From NCBI GenBank assembly GCA_025449115.1, contig JAHLKC010000143.1, positions 39,139 through 103,138 of the forward strand: DNA of 64,000 bases, in the 5' to 3' direction. Under the pieces are notes generated by a model. It saw nothing but the letters and a program-made list of their open reading frames with translations. It had not been told where the DNA came from and made no database searches. Numbering within the stretch: position 1 is the stretch's first letter; every line of letters begins with the position of its first letter. Position numbers and translations under genes: made by a program. Shown in pieces: positions 56,885-64,000 of this stretch. The stretch comes from Chytridium lagenaria. Lineage: Eukaryota > Chytridiomycota > Chytridiomycetes > Chytridiales > Chytridiaceae.

Positions 56885-57056
56885 GGGTGCGGTAGACACC
56901 GGAGAGACGCCCCAGGGTTCAGGACCCTGGGGAGGTGATTCAGGGTGCTTGGAGCGACGTCCCCAGGGTGCAGGACCCCAGGGTGCAGGACCCTGGGGAG
57001 CGGGACCCTGGGGAGCGGGACCCTGACGCGCTGACCCAAGGGTGCGGGACCCTGGG
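56885..57056. repeat. GC-rich palindromic minisatellite
   Basis: Tandem degenerate units around CAGGGTGCAGGACCCTGGGG and GAGCGGGACCCTGGG, repeated six or more times. AGGGTGC.GGACCCT is itself an inverted repeat, so the tract can fold into multiple hairpins. It is locally far richer in GC than the surroundings and lies exactly between the left solo LTR and the copia LTR. Confidence 0.88.
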
Positions 57057-57428
57057 GTGTAATGACGATAAGATGATAAAGTGTAAAGACCTTATGTGCG
57101 GAACATAATCACGCGTGCTCGGAGCTGAGATCTATAGTATACATTCTCGTCGTCGAGTTAACTTGATCTATCGGCATTCCGCAACGTAGCAAAACTGCAA
57201 CTCTTAGTCATTTGGCGTACCGCAATAACAAGTTGAGTTTTGCTACAGCGTTAAAGCTGATATGTGATCATGTTAAATACGAGTCAAACGTGAATATAGA
57301 TCTATAACGTGCGACGTAAAGGTCGTCTCTCTGGTTCAGTCGGATGAACATGTTCGACGGATGAACATCATGAATCGCAAAGTAAGAGTTTATTGAATTG
57401 TTATAACGATACAACAGAGATTCAACAC
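57057..57428 (-). mobile_element. 3' LTR of Ty1/copia element
   Basis: Plus-strand ends TGTAATGACG (57057) and GAGATTCAACA (57428) give TG..CA termini, 372 bp. On the minus strand it starts about 20 bp after the pol stop, just after a purine-rich AATTGCGGGGG tract (polypurine-tract-like). No second copy is found within the window, so the element has lost its 5' LTR. Confidence 0.75.
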
Positions 57429-57447
57429 ACCCCCGCAATTCAAGGAA

Positions 57448-59830
57448 CTATTGCTTTTCTGATGGCAGTGTGGTCAAGTCTCTGAATCGTCGCATACCAA
57501 GGCTGCGGACATGCCGTTGATGTGCTTCAGTAGGTAAAGACTTCGTTAAGACGTCAGCGACCATGTCTTCTGACCAGCAATAGGCGAGTTCGATGCGGCG
57601 TTCATCAATCTTGTCGTTGACAAATCTGTGTTTCACGTTCATGTGTTTGACACGTTGATGATGCATCGGATTTTTCGCTATAGCAATGGTTGAGTCGTTA
57701 TCTTGATATATACGGGATACACCAGGATGTTGGATTAAGGCTTCATCCATGAGACTTTGATACCATATCATCTCGCGGGTAGCTTCACTGAGTGCAATGA
57801 GCTCCGCTTCAGAAGATGATTGCGCAACAACCGTTTGCTTCTTGGACTGCCATGAAATGGCGCCGCCACCGAATAACACCACGTAACCGGTACGTGACTT
57901 AAAGTCATCTTCACATGCGTGACTGGCGTCTGCATAACAAAGAGGTGCTTCTTCTATGTCCAAGATGGCGGTTCTACCTTCAGTGAGTTGTGTCATAGAA
58001 GACAACGCCGATTTTGAGTATAGTATACCATAGTCATGCGTGTCAAGTAAATAACGTAAAACTCGAACTAGTGCAACAAAGTCCCCAGCATTTGGGTTAG
58101 CTTGATATTGCCCTAGTTTACTGACGGTAAATGCCAGATCAGGTCTGGTCTTCTGCGCGAGATAGGAAATCTTTTGCAGGATTGAACGGAATTGATCGCG
58201 TTCGTTTTGCGATAACTCAGCTGCTGAATCATCGTGACACCAGTTGATGGTCATAGGAGTGGGTTTCGAGGTGATACCCGTATCCCATAATCCACAGGAC
58301 TCTAATAAATGCTTGATATAGAATCGTTGGCAAATAAACGTTCCTTCAACGGTGTGAATAACTTGGATTTTGGTCATCCAGTCAATAGGCCCTTTGGTTC
58401 CAACTTTGAATCGCTTGTCCACTCGATCAATGAAGGCGTGAATAAAGCTTACATTAACAGTAATGATAATGATATCATCCACATAAATGATTACGTGGAT
58501 AAGAGTATTAGACTCTTTGTCATATTTGACGAAATGACAGACATCAGCTCTATTGCGCGTAAAACCTTCATCTTTTACAAGCCAAAGACACAGTGTTATG
58601 TACCATTCTCGTCCGGATTGATGTAAACCATAGATGGCCTGATTCAATCGACAGACAATCATAGCACCGTCAGCTGCGAACTTTTCAAAACCATGTGGCA
58701 TCACCAAATAATTCAGATCGTGGAGAGTTCCAAAGAGGTATGCGCCAGTAATATCTATCTGATAGATAAGAAGGCATAGAATCGCACTCCAGCAAGTGAA
58801 AAACCGAATAGTATTAGCGTTTGCGACAGGCGAAAACACTCGGTATATTCTTTGCCTGGAATTTGACTGAAACCTCGAGCAACCCAACGGGCCTTATAAC
58901 GGATAAGGTTACCGTCTTGATCGAACTTATGATCGAAAACCCATCTTCCATCAATTAGATGAGCACCTTTCGGAAAAGGTACTTCATCCCACGTCCCACG
59001 TCGCTTAAGTTCGTTGTATTCCTTCAACATTGCCGCGTACCAAAATGGTGCTTCATCTGGCCGTGACATAGCTTCTTCAACGGATGAAGGTAAAGGAAGA
59101 ACTTGTGACATAGGGATTTTCTGAGGAGGAGTTGAACTCGGAGCTGGTTCAGGAAACAATCTTGGTTTGATGACTTACTGCGTGCAGCTCGGTCGCCTGG
59201 ATCACCTCGGAAGGTAACGCCGGAACGTAGACCATTCGGGAGCAGGTGCACGTGATCTGGTTCGTCTTGATAGTGGTGCATCCTCAGGAGGTGCAAAGTA
59301 CAACGGGAGGTACTACAAGCGTGATTCATCGTCAAAGTTTATAGGGAAGTGACGAAAGGAATCGGTCTCTCTTCGGGAGTCACTATCATCATTTGGGATA
59401 TACTTTCCGAAGTAATATCCTCAGGAATGACTTCCTTTCTGTTTCAATTGGTATTTCGTCAAAGGAAAATGTCGAAACAGGATAAGTTGATAGTAGATCA
59501 TCAAGGACTGATTTCGATGGGCTGTTTCCGGGGAAACACCATCGTGAAAGTATACATGATAGTAGGGACGTATCGTACCCGTTCGGTAATGTAAGCTTTC
59601 ACTACTTTTAAGCGACTGTCCTTCATATCCCAAAAACAACCCCAGTTCGGATTTGTCGCGGGCATGTAGCGCACGCCGCTGATCTGGATGCAAGTGTCAG
59701 CTGATCAGGTAAACAAACGATCTGATAGGTTTCAAATGGGGTTTCTTGTCAATAAACGACTGATATGGTTGACTGGTGGCGTTTGTGGCAACAGGTTTCC
59801 AGTTGAATCCGAAATTATTGGGCTTAAGAC
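57448..59830 (-). mobile_element. Ty1/copia pol remnant: integrase end, reverse transcriptase, RNase H
   Basis: Minus strand, 5' to 3': integrase C-terminal part (KSELGLFLGYEG, about 59690-59580), then the pre-RT segment FWYAAMLKEYNELKRRGTWD and RWVFDHKFDQDGNLIRYKAR (58755-59159), reverse transcriptase (QIDITGAYLFG, IYGLHQSGREWY, IIYVDDIII with the YVDD box) and RNase H (CYADASHACE, SSSEAELIALSEA, DNDSTIAIAKNP, KHMNVKHRFVND) to the stop at 57448. Gag, protease and integrase core are missing. A frame shift at about 58850 and the truncation make it non-autonomous. The 479-residue RT-RNase H frame is otherwise unbroken, so decay is recent. Confidence 0.93.
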
Positions 59831-60211
59831 GTCACATTGTTGCAGGCGAGAAATGCTGGCAACTTTCGCAGCTTTTGTCACGCAATGTTTTGTGCCGTTG
59901 CCCCCAGCTGGGCGACCTTTCTTGCGAGGAGGGAGGGCAGGCGGGGTGTTCTCTTGCTATATCAAATGGAGAAAATGCCAAAGGCAAATGAATGAAACAT
60001 CGGAGGAAAACAGCACTTTATTCATTATTCCTCTTTTCCGTGCGCGTATACATTCAATAAAAACATGCTATCGTCAGCATGCTAAATTGCAGGGGCAAAG
60101 ACACCAGTACTCTCACGTTTAGTAACAATCTCACGTCTTCCACTAAAATTGCATTGAGCATTAAACCTGTGTTGTACATTAACAATCATATTGGATACTG
60201 TGTTGCTTACA
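59831..60211. other. Junction segment between copia fragment and right LTR
   Basis: Copia similarity fades around 59800-59830. The minus strand reads PRKKGRPAGGNGTKHCVTKA around 59820-59940, with an AT-hook-like KKGRP core, suggesting part of a different mobile element. The remainder to 60211 is not recognised. Confidence 0.4.
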
Positions 60212-60259
60212 TCATAGACCCTGCAGCAGACCCTAAGGCTCTTACACTTGTTTACCATG

Positions 60260-60513
60260 TGTAAGGACCTATGTCAGCATATCTCACAGCCACCGTGAGA
60301 AACGACAGAAGCTGAGAAGTGCCACCAAAAGGCGTTATATGGAAATGTCCCATCAATTTTCAGCATCTGAGTGAGAAGTGCGATTCAAGTTCCCATAGGA
60401 CTTTTATTGAAAGTGACTATAAAAAAGGATCACTTTCCCCCTCAAAGTGGAAGTATCAGTTCAATTCTGCACTCTCCGCAATATCTATTGCTCATTCTCT
60501 CTAAACATTAAAA
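60260..60513 (+). mobile_element. Solo LTR, right copy
   Basis: Begins TGTAAGGACC and is homologous, inverted, to 56582-56834; the left copy's TTAACA end corresponds to TTAAAA here. The shared sequence begins about 48 bp before the LTR at 60212. About ten per cent of positions differ by eye, so the two copies are not from one recent insertion. Confidence 0.75.
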
Positions 60514-61180
60514 GTCTCAGATTCTGATCCCTCTATCGTTGCAACCTAGTTCTCTCGCCTCGCAAAGCTGCTGGAGTGCGTTGAATGGCCCATCCAGCAA
60601 TCAACTTCTGCCTACAGGGCTCTAGGAGAAGGAAGAGCACTGTAATCCGCCCTCCGCCCACCTACTCTCATTGTAAACCATCCTGAACGGTAGCTCCTCT
60701 CCCTCTAGAAAGTCGTTCCATATTCTTTGTGAGGCGCTGATACCAATCAGCAGACTCTGATAACTCGTCTATACCATTGTTGCTGTTGCTGCTGTCGTCC
60801 ATGAGAAATTGATAGAATAAAAGTAACCTATCCCTCATATCGTTCCTCATGCTGACAGACCTTCTGAGGGGATTGAACTCTCACAGGTCAACTGGTACGC
60901 AGTGGCGACACTTGGGTAATAATGGTCCCATCGATGGCGTGTGCCGAGACATGTTTGTTTAAAAGTAAAGAATGATAAAATGTAATAAATATTTATTGAA
61001 ATGGATGTTTTTGGCTAATGTTTGGGCTTGTCGTGCGCTCGGGTAGTTCTAGACTAGGTGAAAAGAATTACAAGGTTTACCATCTCTCGGTCTACCGTCT
61101 CTCGGACGCCCATAAAGTAAATAAACATGGGTTGAATTTCGAACAACTTACCCCGTCCAGCATGGGTAGTACAGTGACAA
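60514..61180. other. Interval between LTR and LRR receptor gene
   Basis: A minus-strand frame 60668-60850 (60 residues, with LLLFYQFLMDDSSNSNNG) is open but has no recognisable family and may be chance. The rest shows no coding signal. Promoter of the LRR gene expected near the end. Confidence 0.4.
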
Positions 61181-61184
61181 CTTG

Positions 61185-63468
61185 GTGAAAATTATCATCA
61201 GATTAAAGCTCTCTGTGCTACTACGGGTTGCAGCGATACTGGGTGAAGAAACATGGCAAATGCATCCACAGAATGCCCCATCTTGGCGGATGCTCTGCCG
61301 ATGCTCAACATCAGCAGGACAGAATGCTGCTCATCCGATTTCGACGATCCTATCAGCTGCTGGAATGGAGGATTATTAAAGTGTGAGTAGAGCTGAGTGA
61401 GTGACATTCTAAGGTGATCGTTGTCGCCGTTAACATGGAATGAATGATGGATTCTTCTTTGTTTGATTCTAATAAATGCCCTACAATGCTCATTGTTTTA
61501 ATCAGTGTTTCCGAAACTGCGCTGTCAACGGCCCTCTCTCTCCTCTCCTCGCCAATCTTACGGACCTACTTTACTTGTGAGTATCTGTTGTTCACTCAAA
61601 GCTATCTAACATGGTCGAAAACAAAAGTAGGCTCGACAATTGCAAAGTAACGGGTTCCATACCTTCATGGATATCAGCGTGGCAAAGCCTGAATCTCTTG
61701 TAAGGGAATAATTTGCTTGTTTTGGGGAAATCATAGCTAACACCTGTAGATCTTTGGCTGAAAACGAACTTTCAGGACCTTTGCCTTCCAGTCTGGAACG
61801 GCTTCCCAGTTTACTGCAGCTCAACCTACGAAGGAACAGCTTTTCGGGGGAGATTCTTCTGTACAGAATGTTGCTGCATTACGCGTTTTGTAAAGCAATT
61901 CATTGTTCCCTTGAATCAGTTCATTGAAACAACTTTAAAAAGAGATCTATCGGATAACCTTTTGACCGGTCCTATTCCGCAAAGTCTTGCGGCTCTGGAT
62001 CAGTTGGGCTATTTGTACGTAAACGTAAACCTCTTTGTTTAATTTACCCAAATTCCCTAAAGTCTTCTCGAATTCAAGGCATCTCAATGGAAATAGACTC
62101 TACGGACCTATACCAGCCGAGTTTGAGCGGTCTTTGGTGGTTGTGGTGTTGTATGATATTATTGGTTTTTTTTTATTTTTCCATAATTGTCTATTACTAT
62201 TCATCATCATATTCTTTATCATTTCGCCTATGTAGAGAGCTTCATCAAAACTTTTTGACTGGCCTGTCCCGATCCTTTGGTCACCATTTCTAGGTTTTAC
62301 GTAAGGCTTTAAAATATTATTCCCCATTTTTTAACATTTACTTTTCTCCAAGATTCGTGGCAATTGTATTGACGAAAAAGATTAATGAATGCCAGTACAT
62401 CAACTAGGTACCTTTCTTATCTCTTCTGAACACCATGATATCTAACAGGCCGTTTAGTATTGTCCAGAAATCTAAAGCCGAATCCAAGTGTTTTACAGAG
62501 CGCTCACGCAAACCTCAAGCCTTCCCCAAACCACAATCCGGCCAACACTTTTTACATCCACATCTATCCCGCTTCATCTTTTCCATCTCCTTCACCATCA
62601 TCCATATCTACGATAACAGCTATCACTATCTCTTCCTCGGTCTTGCTCTTTATCATTGCTCTCGCTGCAGGCTTAATTGTCTATCGTCGTCGCCGAAACT
62701 CTTCACTTGTAGATGCACAAGCAAAGTCACCGTCTTCGATCCCCGCTCGGTCATCTCCTCCCCGAATATCCAACCTCTGCCCACCACTAGACGTACCTTC
62801 CCGCCAGGCTCGACCTCAAACTTAAAACAAGTGAATGGCTCATTTTTTTCATTCGATCCGAATCTTGCAGAGGAATCGAGAGCTGAATTCACCCCATCCG
62901 CCCATTTACATGGTGACGACCCAAGCTCTATTATAAACATAACGGATTCGAAAGACCTCGGGACTTCGACGATAGACGACAACGATGCAGCAGACGACAA
63001 GCAGGAAAATTTATTCGCATCGACGAGTTTTACACCGATATCGAATAAGGCTGTTGAGGCGGGGATGATTTTAAGTGCTGTGGAACCAGCGATCCAACAG
63101 TCGAGCACGGATCTTGTGATGACGAATGCGGCATCTTGGTCATGTGAAGAGGTTTCCACGTTTTTAGTGAACTGTGGGTTTGATGAATCTGTCGTGGATA
63201 CATTTGAAGGTAAAGTATATCTTTTGCTCCTAGTTTTTTTGGTTTTTTTTGTTTTGTGTTTGTCTTTAACGATATTCTTGCAGACGCAAACGTGGATGGG
63301 CAGAAAATTCTTATCTTACTGACATGGAGCTTGCGAAATGAATTTCGCCGAGGAGAATACGAGGGTAATGGTGCGGTTTGCTATTGAGCGGTTGAAGTTT
63401 ATTCAGGGAAGAGGGGATTCGAGATGCTGCTGTGCTTGGGTGCTGAGATGCCACCAGAGTATTCGTAA
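61185..63468 (+). CDS. LRR-TM-SAM receptor-like protein
   Basis: Inferred cell-surface protein. The hydrophobic start LKLSVLLRVAAILGEE is followed by a Cys-containing cap ECPILADALPMLN..CCS..CWNGG (to about 61378). The LRRs lie on separate small exons: NGPLSPLLANLTDLLYL (61511-61578), NCKVTGSIPSWISAWQSLNL, ENELSGPLPSSLERLPSLLQ, LNLRRNSFSGEI, DLSDNLLTGPIPQSLAALDQ, HLNGNRLYGPIPAEFER (to about 62130). A Pro/Ser stalk, a membrane helix SSSVLLFIIALAAGLIVY followed by RRRR (about 62625-62695), and an acidic/Ser cytoplasmic stretch lead to a SAM domain: WSCEEVSTFLVNCGFDESVV, intron 63210-63284, DANVDGQKILILLT, MVRFAIERLKFIQG. The end reads AEMPPEYS, stop at 63468. Start and several frames unresolved. 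Confidence 0.8.
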
Positions 63469-63802
63469 AAGTGCTTTTTCAAAAGATACGAGTTGTTCTC
63501 TACTATTTATAAGTTATAAAGTTCTTTTTATCGTGTTTAAAAATTAAATTAGAGCGATAAAAACCTTTGCAAAGAGCGTAGGTTGACGAAGGGAATAAAT
63601 ATTGAGTGAAAAGCAAAAAATAATAAAATTCGCTGTTTCCGCATAAAGTTGAAAATATAACCAAACAATAAAGTACGATCGCAATAATCAACGTTCGATT
63701 GCATAGAGCGAAATAATGTATAATTTATAAAAAGGAAAAATCGGGAATTGTTTAAAAATGAAGGGTATGCATATAGACCAGCACAAAAAAGAAAAAGACA
63801 CC

Positions 63803-64000
63803 CTAAGAATATTCTGGTAGTACGTCTTGATTGACCGCAACGGGGAACTTGGAAGTCATGTCTGCAGGCCTGCCATTCGCTGTTGAATATCGTAACCGTT
63901 GTATCGCAAACTCAATAAGCGCTCGACTGTTATAGTCTATGATACCCATATCTATCAGTCTCTCTTCCGTCACCTCCATTAACAAAGCACCCGTGATGTC
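63803..64000 (-). CDS. C-terminus of a second LRR-TM-SAM receptor, cut by window end
   Basis: Open to the right edge (GALLMEVTEERLIDMGII), followed by DYNSRALIEFAIQRLRYSTA and the end DVLPEYS with the stop at 63803. This is the second half of a SAM domain, and its last residues (PEYS) match the end of the preceding gene (PPEYS), where FAIERLKF corresponds to FAIQRLRY. Convergent with that gene. Only about 66 residues are inside the window, so the LRR and membrane parts are inferred. Confidence 0.7.
   Translation of the reverse strand, partial: DITGALLMEVTEERLIDMGIIDYNSRALIEFAIQRLRYSTANGRPADMTSKFPVAVNQDVLPEYS

Noticed and set aside
60840..60920. tRNA-like B-box (GAGTTCAATCC on the minus strand)
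   Set aside because: No matching acceptor stem, A-box or anticodon arm could be drawn around it.

Overview
This window is from a eukaryotic nuclear genome, most likely a zoosporic (chytrid-type) fungus. Genes carry many short GT-AG introns (about 36 to 400 bp). Fungal markers are present: an Mdm34-like ERMES subunit, Spb1, Med9 and a Cdc4-like F-box/WD40 protein. A ciliary transition-zone membrane protein of the TMEM216/TMEM17 family, an LRR-TM-SAM receptor pair and a Dicer-like gene point to an early-diverging flagellated lineage. The taxon is inferred from gene content alone.

Layout. 0-8.7 kb: end of a low-complexity protein gene, a divergent TMEM216-like/MtnB pair with a decayed duplicate of the last MtnB exon, and two unknown minus-strand genes. 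8.7-11.1 kb: AT- and pyrimidine-rich non-coding DNA. 11.1-26 kb: Cdc4-like F-box/WD40 gene, a J-domain/TMEM185 membrane protein, a low-molecular-weight tyrosine phosphatase with a repeat-filled intron, MDM34 and SPB1. 27-32.5 kb: a possible small mitochondrial membrane protein and a Dicer-like gene that lacks the second helicase half and the DUF283 region. 33-37 kb: two tandem SPFH/stomatin-like genes. 37.3-39.5 kb: a secreted acid phosphatase of bacterial autotransporter-passenger type. 40.7-49.7 kb: MED9 and MOCS2A head to head, an FKBP-TPR immunophilin, a GRIP golgin and RTF2. 50-60.5 kb: accessory, decayed region with an F-box/ankyrin gene, an ECM29-like fragment, a truncated Ty1/copia element and inverted LTRs. 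61-64 kb: two convergent LRR-TM-SAM receptor genes, the second cut by the window end.

The genes do not form one pathway. Loose themes are nucleolar and replication housekeeping (SPB1, RTF2), transcription (MED9), membrane contact and trafficking (MDM34, golgin, SPFH), RNA silencing (Dicer) and cofactor or sulphur metabolism (MOCS2A, MtnB).

A strong property of the whole window is that conserved reading frames are repeatedly broken by 1-2 base shifts, often in homopolymers, while domain order, active sites and splice sites stay intact. The same pattern recurs in unrelated housekeeping genes, so sequencing or assembly indels are more likely than mass pseudogenisation. Coding coordinates below therefore span whole genes including introns and apparent shifts; they are not single uninterrupted frames.
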